Positions 9,703-18,073 are shown, counted from the stretch's first letter. The stretch: 64,000 nucleotides of DNA from CmP2 sp052084925 (GCA_052084925.1 JBQDEV010000002.1:62001-126000); one strand, 5' to 3'. The notes: generated by a model not told the origin, from the letters alone. Translations and numbers: made by a program.

Positions 9703-11034
9703 TCAGGCTCCCATCGGGGTCAGCTCGGGGTACAGGGGGAAACGTTCGGCCAGCGCTGCAACGCGTGAACGGAGGCCGGCCAGGGTCTGTTCGGTGGTGC
9801 TGGCGTCGTCGGAGCCCTCGGTGCCGGCGATCAGGGCCTCGGCGATGATGTCGGCGACCTCTTCAAAAGCAGCGTCGTCGAAACCGCGGGATGCCAGGGC
9901 GGGTGTGCCGATGCGCAGCCCGGAGGTGACCATCGGCGGGCGCGGATCGAAGGGCACCGCATTGCGGTTGATGGTGATGTCGACGGCGGCGAGCAGATCC
10001 TCACCCTGTTTGCCGTCCAGGGATGAGTTGCGCAGGTCCACCAGCACCAGGTGCACATCGGTGCCGCCGGTCAGCACGGAGATGCCGCGGGCGGCGACGT
10101 CCTCGGCACTGAGGCGATCGGCCAGGATCGAGGAGCCGCGCAGGGTGCGCTCCTGACGTTCCCGGAAGCCCTGCTCGGAGGCGATCTTGAAGGCCACGGC
10201 CTTCCCTGCGATTACGTGCTCCAGGGGCCCGCCCTGCTGGCCGGGGAAGACCGAGGAGTTGAACTTCTTGGCCAGGTCGGCGTCGTTGGTGAGGATGATG
10301 CCGCCGCGCGGGCCGGCGAGGGTCTTGTGGGTGGTCGAGGTGACCACATGGGCGTGGGGGACCGGGCTGGGGTGGAGCCCGGTTGCCACCAGGCCAGCGA
10401 AGTGTGCCATATCGACCATCAGGTAGGCGCCCACCTCGTCGGCGATCTCGCGGAAGTGGGCGAAGTCCAGCTGCCGGGGGTAAGCGGACCAGCCGGCGAT
10501 GATCAGTTGAGGGCGGTGTTCGCGCGCGGCTTCGGCCACGGTGTCCATGTCGATCTGGTGGGTCTGCTCGTCCACTCCGTAGGCAGCCACGTTGTAGAGC
10601 TTGCCGGAGAAGTTCAGCTTCATGCCGTGCGTGAGGTGTCCGCCATGCGCCAGGTTCAGCCCCAGGATGGTGTCGCCGGGTTTGATGAGGGCAGACATCG
10701 CCGCCGAATTCGCTTGCGCACCGGAGTGCGGTTGGACGTTGGCGTAGTCGGCTCCGAAGAGCGCCTTGACGCGGTTGATCGCCAGCGTCTCGATCTCGTC
10801 GACGAACTCGCAGCCGCCGTAGTACCGCCGACCAGGGTAGCCCTCGGCGTACTTGTTGGTCAGCACGGAACCCTGCGCCTGCATCACGGCCAGAGCGGTG
10901 TGGTTCTCGGAGGCGATCATTTCGAGGCCATCGCGCTGGCGGCCGAGCTCTGAATCGATCAACGACGCTACGTCGGGATCAATCGAGCTGATCTCAGCGG
11001 TGAGCTCATGCGGGATCTGCTGGGTGGTGGTCAA
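9703..11034 (-). CDS. glyA: Serine hydroxymethyltransferase
   Basis: This PLP enzyme joins glycine with 5,10-methylene-THF to give serine, consuming the glycine and the C1 unit released by sarcosine oxidase. It is 443 residues. Seen: EMIASENHTA, the YAEGYPGRRYYGGCEFVD signature, the PLP Lys in VTSTTHKTLAGPRGG, and FPGQQGGPL. The start is a TTG at 11034, 5 nt after a GGGGG ribosome site. It is first in the glyA-soxBDAG-sdaA operon, so this is probably a catabolic SHMT, with another glyA likely elsewhere in the genome (inference). Confidence 0.94.
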   Translation of the reverse strand: MTTTQQIPHELTAEISSIDPDVASLIDSELGRQRDGLEMIASENHTALAVMQAQGSVLTNKYAEGYPGRRYYGGCEFVDEIETLAINRVKALFGADYANVQPHSGAQANSAAMSALIKPGDTILGLNLAHGGHLTHGMKLNFSGKLYNVAAYGVDEQTHQIDMDTVAEAAREHRPQLIIAGWSAYPRQLDFAHFREIADEVGAYLMVDMAHFAGLVATGLHPSPVPHAHVVTSTTHKTLAGPRGGIILTNDADLAKKFNSSVFPGQQGGPLEHVIAGKAVAFKIASEQGFRERQERTLRGSSILADRLSAEDVAARGISVLTGGTDVHLVLVDLRNSSLDGKQGEDLLAAVDITINRNAVPFDPRPPMVTSGLRIGTPALASRGFDDAAFEEVADIIAEALIAGTEGSDDASTTEQTLAGLRSRVAALAERFPLYPELTPMGA

Positions 11035-11109
11035 GTCGGCCCCCTTCGGACGGTGCGGCCTGGTCGGGACCGCGGAGAGAAGATCACCAGATATGCACGG
11101 TGATTACAA

Positions 11110-11121
11110 CTGATATATCAG
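11110..11121. promoter_or_regulatory. Perfect palindrome CTGATATATCAG in the glyA/BCCT divergent region (candidate GntR operator)
   Basis: This 12-bp perfect palindrome sits 76 nt upstream of glyA. Nine of its ten core bases (TGATATATCA) recur as TGATATACCA at 15224-15233, directly before the GntR gene. Shared sites at a target operon and at the regulator are what an autoregulated local repressor would show. Confidence 0.5.
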
Positions 11122-11235
11122 AGTGTTTATGACGAGCATCACTCTTGTCAAGCCTGCCGGGTGGGTCGCGAAGATCGTTCACCAAAGTTGACATGCAGGT
11201 CTTGACTGTGATGTGACTCACTGACATTATTCATT

Positions 11236-11260
11236 GCAACAAGGTTGCGCGCAACGCAAC
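11236..11260. promoter_or_regulatory. GCAAC/GTTGC inverted-repeat cluster before the BCCT transporter
   Basis: GCAAC-AAG-GTTGC (11236-11248) overlaps the perfect palindrome GTTGCGCGCAAC (11244-11255), and a further GCAAC ends at 11260. The cluster lies 42 nt before the transporter start. It is a candidate operator, perhaps for the IclR protein encoded downstream. The regulator is not known. Confidence 0.4.
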
Positions 11261-11301
11261 GTCGTGTCGCTTCGCCGGAGCGCCGAGGAAAGGGAGCCTT
11301 G

Positions 11302-13044
11302 ATGACTCAGCAACAAGGCCAGTTCACCACCGAGCGTCCAGATCACCAGCCCACGCCCGAACGAAAAGTCACCCTGCCGCGCTTTCGCGGCCGGGTCATC
11401 CCCACCCTGGACCGGGCCATCATCATGGCCGCGCCGCCCACACTGATCATCGTCGTCATCATCCTGGTGCTGACCAACCAGGACGGTGCCTCGGGCGTCA
11501 TCGAAATCGGGCGCACCTTTGTGACCAGCGGCTTCGCCTGGCTGTTTGTTCTCTACTCGTTGGTCGCCGTTGTGGTCTGCGCCTGGGCCGGGTTCTCTCG
11601 ATTCGGGAAGGTCCGGCTCGGCGGTCCCCAAGCGAAGCCCGAGCACGGCAACTTCGCCTGGTACTCCATGCTCTTTGCCTGCGGGCAGGGGATCGGGCTG
11701 ATCTTCTGGTCGGTGGCCGAACCGATGCTCCTGGTCAACGAGGCGCCGTTGATTCCAGCGACCGATTCCCACGGTGAGCCAGGGATTGTCTGGACCTATT
11801 TCCACTGGGGCTTCACCGCCTGGGCGATGTACTGCGTGGTCGCTCTCTGCCTGGCCTACTCCCACCACAACCTCGGCAAAACCCTGACCTTCCGCGAGGC
11901 CACCGTGGATATCCTGCCGCGCAAGCTGCAACGCCCTGGCGGCGTGGTGGTGGAGCTCATCGCCATCATGGCGACCGTGCTGGGCCTGGGCACCTCGTTT
12001 GGATTCGCGGTGATGCAGTTCTCCTCGGGCATCGCCAGCTTCACCGGGATGAGCACCTCGGCCACCATGTGGCTGATCGTGATCATCGGTTTCGGGCTGC
12101 TCACCGCCATCTCGGCATTCGTCGGCGTGAACCGCGGTATGAAGCGGATGTCGGAGGCGAACTCGGTGCTCTCCATCGTGCTCGTCGTCGGCGTCTTCAT
12201 CTGCGGTCCCACCGTGTACATCCTGTCCAACATGACCCAGACCTTCGGCACGTTCTTCCAGAATTTCGCGACCATGAGCTTCTGGACCGAGGCGGGCCTG
12301 GCCGGGTCCGGCGTGGAAAGCTGGTCGGATTCCTGGATGGGCTGGTGGACCGTGTTCATCTGGTGCTGGGTGATCGCCTTCTCGCCCTTCGTGGCCGGCT
12401 TTATCGCCCGCATCTCACGCGGTCGCACTATCCGCGAGTTCGTCATCGGCGTCACCATCGTTCCCACTCTGATTGTGATGGTGTGGGTAGGCATCATCGG
12501 CTCGGCCTCGACGCGCTACGACGAGGAGACCGGCGGAATGATCTCGGCCGCCGTCGCCGAGGACAACTCCACCGGGCTGTTCCTCACCCTGGAGCGCATT
12601 CCGCTGATCGGTACCGTCCTGTTGGTAGTGGCGACCATCCTGGTGGCCACCTACTTCATCACCTCGCTGGATTCCGGCACCTATGCGCTGGCAGATTTCG
12701 TTTCCGCCCCCAAGAAGTCCGGGCCCTGGTTCCGCGTGGTGCTGGTGGTCAGCATCGCCACGGTGGCTGTGCTGCTGCTGTTCGTCGGAGGCACCAACGC
12801 CGTGGACACCGTGCAGACCGGCACCATCATCGGTGGCTTCCCGTTCTCCATCATCATCCTGCTGATGATCGCCAACTTCATCCGCCGGCTGCGTTCTCGC
12901 AACAAGGCGAGCCGCCGCCTCGAAAAGACCATCAATGACCCCCGACCGCTCACCGAGGATGAGCAGGTGGACGCCGACGGCATCCCCCTGAACGCCTCCG
13001 CGGACGGAACACCGAACCCCCACCACGAGAACAAGGAGCACTGA
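11302..13044 (+). CDS. BCCT family transporter (betaine/carnitine/choline type; possibly a creatine or sarcosine importer here)
   Basis: This is a 12-helix secondary transporter of 580 residues in the plasma membrane. Seen: the GQGIGLIFWSVAEPM segment, VNRGMKRMSEANS, and the diagnostic helix-8 signature WTVFIWCWVIAFSPFVAGF followed by ARISRGRTIREF. The frame extends 19 codons further upstream into the operator cluster. The ATG at 11302 follows AAAGGGAG, so I chose it. It is 2 nt from the creatinase and divergent from the sarcosine oxidase operon. Import of an N-methylated substrate for that pathway is inferred from context. Confidence 0.9.
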   Translation: MTQQQGQFTTERPDHQPTPERKVTLPRFRGRVIPTLDRAIIMAAPPTLIIVVIILVLTNQDGASGVIEIGRTFVTSGFAWLFVLYSLVAVVVCAWAGFSRFGKVRLGGPQAKPEHGNFAWYSMLFACGQGIGLIFWSVAEPMLLVNEAPLIPATDSHGEPGIVWTYFHWGFTAWAMYCVVALCLAYSHHNLGKTLTFREATVDILPRKLQRPGGVVVELIAIMATVLGLGTSFGFAVMQFSSGIASFTGMSTSATMWLIVIIGFGLLTAISAFVGVNRGMKRMSEANSVLSIVLVVGVFICGPTVYILSNMTQTFGTFFQNFATMSFWTEAGLAGSGVESWSDSWMGWWTVFIWCWVIAFSPFVAGFIARISRGRTIREFVIGVTIVPTLIVMVWVGIIGSASTRYDEETGGMISAAVAEDNSTGLFLTLERIPLIGTVLLVVATILVATYFITSLDSGTYALADFVSAPKKSGPWFRVVLVVSIATVAVLLLFVGGTNAVDTVQTGTIIGGFPFSIIILLMIANFIRRLRSRNKASRRLEKTINDPRPLTEDEQVDADGIPLNASADGTPNPHHENKEH

Positions 13045-13046
13045 CC

Positions 13047-14297
13047 ATGACCCCGAACACCGCCGTTTCCGCCGTTGCTGAACTGGAGCGCCTGAAGACC
13101 CTGCACATCGGACAGAAGCAGCCGCTGACCTTCAGCGATGCTGAGTTCGAGCGTCGTCTCGGTGGGCTGCGCACCATCATGGGGGAGCAGGGCCTCGACG
13201 CCGTCATCCTCACCAGCTACCACGGCATCAAGTACTACTCCGATTTCCTTTACACCACCTTCGGGCGCAACTATGCCCTGGTGGTGACCGCCGAGAATTC
13301 GACCACGGTGACCGCCAACATTGATGCGGGCATGCCCTGGCGCACCAGCTACGGGGAGAACATCGTCTACACCGACTGGCAGCGAGACAACTTCTTCTAT
13401 GGACTCCAGGAAGCACTGCGCCGCGACGGGGTGAAGGCATCGCGGATCGGCGTCGAAGACGACTTCCTGCCCGTGATGACCCGAACCAGAATCCAGGACG
13501 CCTTCCCCGAAGCCGAGCTGACCGATGTCTCCCAAGCCGCGATGCGCCAGCGCATGATCAAATCAGCCGAGGAGATCGAGGTCATCAAGCATGGCGCCCG
13601 GATCGGTGATCTCGGCGGCGAAGCCATCAAAGAGGCCATCCGCGAGGGGATCACCGAGTACGAGGTGGCACTCATCGGCACCGAGGCGATGACCCACGAG
13701 ATCGCCCGCACCTTCCCGCATCGCGAGGTCCGCGACACCTGGGTCTGGTTCCAGTCGGGGATCAACACTGACGGGGCCCATAACTGGGCCACCACCCGAA
13801 AGTTGCAGCGCGGAGACATCCTCTCGCTGAATTGCTTCCCGATGACCTCCGGCTACTACACCGCCCTGGAGCGCACCCTGTTCCTGGGTCAGCCCGATGA
13901 ACGCAGCCTCGAACTATGGAACGTCAACGTGGAAGTGCACCGCCGCGGCCTGGAACTGATCAAGCCCGGTGCCGTGTGCAAGGACATCGCCGCCGAACTC
14001 AATGAGATCTACATCGGACACGGGCTGCTCCCGAACCGCACCTTCGGTTACGGTCACTCTTTCGGGGTGCTCTCGCACTATTACGGCCGCGAAGCCGGCC
14101 TGGAGCTGCGCGAGGACATCGATACGGTGCTGGAACCAGGCATGGTGGTTTCAATGGAGCCGATGATCACCGTCGCCGAGGGGGAGCCCGGCGCCGGTGG
14201 ATACCGTGAGCACGACATTCTCGTGGTCGGCGAGAACGGTGCCGAGAACATCACCGGCTTCGGGTTCGGGCCGGAGCACAACATCATCGACGCCTGA
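13047..14297 (+). CDS. Creatinase (creatine amidinohydrolase)
   Basis: It hydrolyses creatine to sarcosine and urea in the cytosol. The 416 residues match the Pseudomonas enzyme closely along their length, as I recall that sequence: LTSYHGIKYYSDFLY, VYTDWQRDNFF, RMIKSAEE, YGHSFGVLSHYYGREAGLELREDIDTVLEPGMVVSMEPM (given in part) and GGYREHDIL. His245 in FQSGINTDGAHN corresponds to the catalytic His232 of P. putida creatinase. The pita-bread fold is shared with Xaa-Pro peptidases, but this block is creatinase-specific. It is downstream of the BCCT transporter in the same operon; its sarcosine product feeds SoxABDG. Confidence 0.93.
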   Translation: MTPNTAVSAVAELERLKTLHIGQKQPLTFSDAEFERRLGGLRTIMGEQGLDAVILTSYHGIKYYSDFLYTTFGRNYALVVTAENSTTVTANIDAGMPWRTSYGENIVYTDWQRDNFFYGLQEALRRDGVKASRIGVEDDFLPVMTRTRIQDAFPEAELTDVSQAAMRQRMIKSAEEIEVIKHGARIGDLGGEAIKEAIREGITEYEVALIGTEAMTHEIARTFPHREVRDTWVWFQSGINTDGAHNWATTRKLQRGDILSLNCFPMTSGYYTALERTLFLGQPDERSLELWNVNVEVHRRGLELIKPGAVCKDIAAELNEIYIGHGLLPNRTFGYGHSFGVLSHYYGREAGLELREDIDTVLEPGMVVSMEPMITVAEGEPGAGGYREHDILVVGENGAENITGFGFGPEHNIIDA

Positions 14298-14309
14298 TCG
14301 TGTCCGGGA

Positions 14310-14325
14310 CCCGACACTAGTCGGG
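14310..14325 (+). terminator. Hairpin after creatinase, possible weak terminator
   Basis: CCCGAC-ACTA-GTCGGG is a perfect 6-bp stem 12 nt past the creatinase stop. It has no T-tract, so termination is uncertain. Confidence 0.35.
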
Positions 14326-14402
14326 GCACGGGCGGGAGTCGAGGGCCGCGGGGTGACCGAGCGACGAGCCGGTCGCGCCGTGGCTCTCGGCCATCTTCGA
14401 GC

Positions 14403-14412
14403 TTTCATGAAA
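14403..14412. promoter_or_regulatory. Palindrome TTTCATGAAA before the IclR gene
   Basis: This 10-bp perfect palindrome ends 10 nt before the iclR-type start codon. It is a candidate autoregulatory operator and resembles the A/T-flanked palindromes bound by IclR proteins. No second copy was noticed nearby. Confidence 0.35.
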
Positions 14413-14422
14413 AAATGCCACC

Positions 14423-15226
14423 ATGTCCACCACCGCTGACGCTGATGCCGAGCTCACCTCCTCACCCGTTCTCAATCTGATCCACGTGCTGCGCTGCTTC
14501 ACCGTGGAATCCCCCGAGCAGGGCGTTACCGAGATCGCCGAGCGCGTCGGCGTGCACAAGTCCACCGTGTCTCGACTGCTCGCCACCCTCGAGAAAGAGA
14601 TGATTGTCGAGCGCGTTCCCTCATCCCGCAAGTACCGGTTGGGTATGGGGCTGATCGGCATCGCCGGACCCCTGCTGGCCTCACTGGACGTGCGCCGACT
14701 GGCGTATCCGGTGCTTTCCGACCTCTCGGTCACCACCGGGGAGACGGCCGCTCTGATGATATGGGATGGCTCTGCCGCGGTCACGGTGGAACAAGTCGCC
14801 GGACCACAGCGGGTGAAGCACACTTCCAGCATGGGTACCCGCTACGCGACCATGCACTCGGCCAGCGTGATGGCCCTGCTGGCCTACCAGGAGCCTGGTC
14901 TGGCGCGGAAACTGTGCACCAGCGGGGCGCTGATCGGTGACGGGGCGGAACCGAGTATCTGGCCGGAACTCATCGATGAGTATGAGGCAGAGTTGGAAGA
15001 GATCCGGTCCACCGGTCGCGCCGTGAACTTCCGCAGAACCTTCGACGACGAAGTGGGAGTCTGCGCCGTCGTCACCGATCATCGCGGCCACCCCGTCGCG
15101 GGGGTACTCATCGCGGCACCGGCCTATCGTGTGGACGAGCAGCGCTGTGCCGAACTCTTGGAGCGGTGCACGGAGGCGGCGGCTCTGGTGTCTTCGCGGC
15201 TGGGTGGGTCCGTGGGGCGTAACTGA
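14423..15226 (+). CDS. IclR family transcriptional regulator
   Basis: This is a 267-residue DNA-binding regulator. The N-terminal winged helix-turn-helix (about residues 14-75) includes GVTEIAERVGVHKSTVSRLL. The C-terminal IclR effector domain (about 85-260) holds the usual LxxGETAALMIW and ACAVVTDHRGHPVAGVLIAAP-like strand (here VCAVVTDHRGHP). It lies between the creatine/sarcosine genes and a second regulator, so it probably senses a pathway intermediate (inference). Confidence 0.88.
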   Translation: MSTTADADAELTSSPVLNLIHVLRCFTVESPEQGVTEIAERVGVHKSTVSRLLATLEKEMIVERVPSSRKYRLGMGLIGIAGPLLASLDVRRLAYPVLSDLSVTTGETAALMIWDGSAAVTVEQVAGPQRVKHTSSMGTRYATMHSASVMALLAYQEPGLARKLCTSGALIGDGAEPSIWPELIDEYEAELEEIRSTGRAVNFRRTFDDEVGVCAVVTDHRGHPVAGVLIAAPAYRVDEQRCAELLERCTEAAALVSSRLGGSVGRN

Positions 15227-15234
15227 TATACCAC
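15223..15234. promoter_or_regulatory. Near-copy of the glyA-region palindrome before the GntR gene (CTGATATACCAC)
   Basis: It overlaps the end of the IclR gene and lies 82 nt before the GntR start. The core TGATATACCA differs from the palindrome at 11111-11120 by one base. Both are preceded by AAC or CAAC. Confidence 0.45.
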
Positions 15235-15315
15235 GCTGTACGATCTAAGGGACCGACCAGAGGATCGCCGAGATCGAGCACGATGACGCCGCACCCGGCG
15301 CAGAAAGGGGCGACC

Positions 15316-15984
15316 ATGACCCTGCAACGCGTGGACGAGCCCACGGGCACCCTCGCCGAACAGGCCTACGCCCGCCTCCTGGACCGCCTGGTGCTGCTCG
15401 AGATCGCTCCGGGCGAGGTGATCCGGGAGCAGGCGCTTGCCGTGGAACTGGGCTGCGGACGCACGCCGTTGCGCGAGGCCCTGAAGATTCTGGAGCGCGA
15501 TCAGCTGATCGTCACCTATCCGCGGCGCGGCACCTTCGCTGCTCCGTTGACGCTGACGGATCTCTCCGTGATCTCGGATATGCGCGCCGCCCTGGATCCG
15601 CTCGCCAGCCGTCGCGGCGCGGAGCTGCGCGGGGGTGACCAGCGCGAGGCGCTGCAGGACCTGCGCGATCAGCTGCTGGAGTTGCGCGCCGCCGATCATG
15701 AGAAACTCAGCCCCCGCGAGCTGATCGAGCTGGATTTGCACACCCACCGTGTGCTCTATGCGGCCGCAGGAGAGACACTGCTGGAGCAGACCCTGCTGCG
15801 ACTGCTGCATCTGGTGACCCGCATGTGGTGCGCCGTGCTGGATCGTGTGCCCGATGTGGAGCAGCATGTCCAGGAGCACCTGGATCTGCTCGACGCCGTT
15901 CTCTCCGGGGACCCCGAACGCGCCGCACAGCTGTCCGCTGAACACGTCCGCCACTTCGAGGACGTGCTGCGCTCGAACCTCTGA
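15316..15984 (+). CDS. GntR family regulator, FCD (FadR) subgroup
   Basis: This is a 222-residue regulator. The N-terminal winged HTH includes REQALAVELGCGRTPLREALKILERDQLI (given in part: GCGRTPLREAL). The C-terminal all-helical FCD domain has DLHTHRVLYAAAGE and the late EHLDLLDAVLSGD, which normally carry metal- and acid-binding residues. The frame opens 11 codons earlier at 15283, but AAAGGGG precedes the ATG at 15316. It probably controls the glycine/sarcosine operon through the shared palindrome. Confidence 0.85.
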   Translation: MTLQRVDEPTGTLAEQAYARLLDRLVLLEIAPGEVIREQALAVELGCGRTPLREALKILERDQLIVTYPRRGTFAAPLTLTDLSVISDMRAALDPLASRRGAELRGGDQREALQDLRDQLLELRAADHEKLSPRELIELDLHTHRVLYAAAGETLLEQTLLRLLHLVTRMWCAVLDRVPDVEQHVQEHLDLLDAVLSGDPERAAQLSAEHVRHFEDVLRSNL

Positions 15985-15991
15985 GGCTGGT

Positions 15992-15997
15992 TACAGT
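15992..15997 (+). promoter_or_regulatory. -10 box TACAGT just before the TatD gene
   Basis: TACAGT ends 6 nt before the ATG at 16004, which would give a leaderless or near-leaderless mRNA. A GGAGGA also lies in this gap, so both modes are possible. Confidence 0.4.
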
Positions 15998-16003
15998 GGA
16001 GGA

Positions 16004-16975
16004 ATGACGCACGAGTCCCTTGAGCTGACCCCCGCTGCCTACCGTCCCGCAGAGGAGCCGGACACCTCGGCAGCCTCCGGTCTGGCCGCGCCTCATCAGC
16101 GGTCCAGCACCGAGGAGCGCTCCGGTCGGCGCCGTCGTCTCGAATATCCGCCGGCCCCTGAGCCGCTGGCCAGCCCGATCATCGACAACCACACGCACTT
16201 GGACTTCCGGGACGGGCTCGTTGCCGTGAACGTGCACCAGGCCATGGATGCTGCCGAGCAGGTTGGTGTCATTGGCGCGATCCAGGTGGGGTGCAACCTG
16301 GAGGCCGCCCGATTCACGGTGGAGGCGGTGGAGGCCGAGCCGCGACTGCTGGGTGCGGTCGCCATCCATCCCAACGATGCCGCACGACTCGCCCATCAGG
16401 GGGAGCTCGAAGGCGCCCTCGACGAGATCTTCGCCCTGGCCAACCATCCGCGCATCCGCGCCGTGGGCGAAACCGGTCTGGACTACTATCGCACCGGCCC
16501 CGATGGAGTCGACGCGCAGAAGCACTCGTTCCGTCGCCATCTGGACATGGCTGTGCGCCTGGATAAGGCCCTGCAGATCCACGACCGGGACGCGCACGAC
16601 GACGTTGTCGCGATCCTGGATGAAGCACAGCAGCTGCCACGCGAGATCGTGTTCCATTGCTTCTCCGGCGATGCCGAGCTGGCTCGGATCTGCAATGACC
16701 GCGGCTGGATGATGTCCTTCGCCGGTCCCGTGACTTTCAAAGCCAACGATGCTCTGCGCGAAGCTGCACGGATCGCGCGGCCGGAACTGCTCCTGGTGGA
16801 GACCGACGCCCCCTTCCTCACGCCACACCCGCATCGGGGTCGGCCCAACGCGCCGTACCTGACGCCGCTGACCCTGCGCACGCTGGCCTCGGTGCGTGGA
16901 GTCAGCGAGGAATCCATGGCACGTACGGTCCTCGAGAACACGCTGCGCGTTTACGGGGACTTCGACGGTTCCTGA
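16004..16975 (+). CDS. TatD family metal-dependent deoxyribonuclease
   Basis: This is a cytosolic TIM-barrel nuclease, used in DNA turnover and repair. It has 323 residues, including an unconserved polar N-terminal extension of about 55. All metal motifs are visible: NHTHLDF, AVGETGLDYYR, LQIHDRDAHDD, FHCFSG and LLVETDAPFLTP. The frame is open upstream inside the GntR gene, but the ATG at 16004 has its own GGAGGA. The tatD-rpf-rsmA-ispE order is conserved in actinobacteria. Confidence 0.92.
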   Translation: MTHESLELTPAAYRPAEEPDTSAASGLAAPHQRSSTEERSGRRRRLEYPPAPEPLASPIIDNHTHLDFRDGLVAVNVHQAMDAAEQVGVIGAIQVGCNLEAARFTVEAVEAEPRLLGAVAIHPNDAARLAHQGELEGALDEIFALANHPRIRAVGETGLDYYRTGPDGVDAQKHSFRRHLDMAVRLDKALQIHDRDAHDDVVAILDEAQQLPREIVFHCFSGDAELARICNDRGWMMSFAGPVTFKANDALREAARIARPELLLVETDAPFLTPHPHRGRPNAPYLTPLTLRTLASVRGVSEESMARTVLENTLRVYGDFDGS

Positions 16976-17013
16976 GGATTCGCTCACAATATCCGTAATC
17001 AATTTGAGATCTT

Positions 17014-17032
17014 CGTTATCGTTCCGTTATCG
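17014..17032 (+). promoter_or_regulatory. Tandem CGTTATCG repeats upstream of the Rpf gene (MtrA-like site)
   Basis: CGTTATCG occurs at 17014-17021 and 17025-17032, an 11-bp period, with a weaker copy CCGTAATC at 16993-17000. Direct GTnAC-like repeats one helical turn apart are the known layout of MtrA boxes. rpf genes are MtrA targets in mycobacteria and corynebacteria (family knowledge). Assignment to MtrA is inference. Confidence 0.4.
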
Positions 17033-17098
17033 TCGTAGGAGTGGCTCCCGTCTTTCATGACGCGAGCATCCTCACTCGCAACGATTTGGACTTGATTC

Positions 17099-18073
17099 AT
17101 GGCACGTATGCTCAACTCCCGCCTGTCGAAGATTTTCGCGCAGGTTGCGGCGATGGCGCTCGTCGTCGGCGGCCTGGCCGTCTTCGTCTTCACCCAGGCC
17201 AACGGCACCGGCACTGCCGAAGCGCAGCCCGCCGACGACTCGGTCGAGAACGCCGAAGCGCTCGACATCGAGCTCGCCTCCGCCGTGGCCCCTCTGGCCA
17301 GCGCACAGCTGGACTTGCCCAAGGCCGTGACCGCTCATCGCGGTGACGACACGGAGCAGTTCGTCACCACCGCTGCCACGGTCGAAGAGGCCCTGGAGCA
17401 GGGCGGCGTGACCGTGGGGGCCGACGATATTGTTGCCCCTCGCCTGGACACCGAGCTGACCGACGGCCTGGAGATCACCGTCAAGGTCGTTGAAACCTCC
17501 GAGGTTACGGAGACCCGCATCGTCGAGCACGATTCCACCAAGGAAGACGACTCGAGCCTGGAGAAGGGCAAGACCGAGGTGAAGACCGAGGGCAAGGACG
17601 GCGAAGAAGAGGTCACCTTCCAAGTGACCACTGTGGACGGCGAAGAGTCTGAGCGCGAGGAAACCTCCTCGACCGTGACCACCGAGCCGGTCACCGAGGT
17701 TGTCTCCGTCGGGACCAAGGAGCCGGAGCCTGAACCGCAGTCTTCCTCCTCTTCCTCGGATTCCTCCTCCTCTTCTTCGTCGGAATCCTCTGAATCCTCC
17801 AGTGCCTCGCAGGCCTCTGCCCCCACCTCGGGCGTCTGGCAGCGCCTGGCTCAGTGCGAGTCCGGTGGCAACTGGTCGACCAACACCGGTAACGGCTACT
17901 ACGGCGGCCTGCAGTTCAACCCGAACACCTGGGCCTCCATGGGCGGCACCCAGTACGCCGCGCTGCCGCACCAGGCCACCCCTGCCGAGCAGATCGCTGT
18001 GGCGACCAAGCTGCAGGCAGCCGCAGGCTGGGGCCAGTGGCCGCACTGCTCAAGTCAGCTTGGACTGCGCTGA
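17099..18073 (+). CDS. Resuscitation-promoting factor, RpfB-like (DUF348 - G5 - Rpf)
   Basis: This secreted or membrane-anchored muralytic enzyme cleaves peptidoglycan during resuscitation and growth. It has 324 residues: an uncleaved-type signal anchor (about 11-33), one DUF348 repeat (about 75-125), a G5 domain (about 128-205), a Ser-rich linker (about 215-243) and the C-terminal lysozyme-like Rpf domain. That last domain has the catalytic Glu in LAQCESGGNW and GYYGGLQFNPNTW. RpfB proteins usually carry three DUF348 repeats; only one is clear here. The ATG at 17099 lacks a good ribosome site, and the ATG three codons on is an alternative. It is closed by a terminator. Confidence 0.9.
   Translation: MARMLNSRLSKIFAQVAAMALVVGGLAVFVFTQANGTGTAEAQPADDSVENAEALDIELASAVAPLASAQLDLPKAVTAHRGDDTEQFVTTAATVEEALEQGGVTVGADDIVAPRLDTELTDGLEITVKVVETSEVTETRIVEHDSTKEDDSSLEKGKTEVKTEGKDGEEEVTFQVTTVDGEESEREETSSTVTTEPVTEVVSVGTKEPEPEPQSSSSSSDSSSSSSSESSESSSASQASAPTSGVWQRLAQCESGGNWSTNTGNGYYGGLQFNPNTWASMGGTQYAALPHQATPAEQIAVATKLQAAAGWGQWPHCSSQLGLR

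Noticed and set aside
9014..10156. Long plus-strand frame opposite soxB and glyA
   Set aside because: Antisense of two well-supported genes, with composition typical of a shadow frame.
11035..11301. Glycine riboswitch in the glyA/BCCT intergenic region
   Set aside because: No tandem aptamer core is present; the conserved-looking elements are short DNA palindromes, better explained as protein operators.
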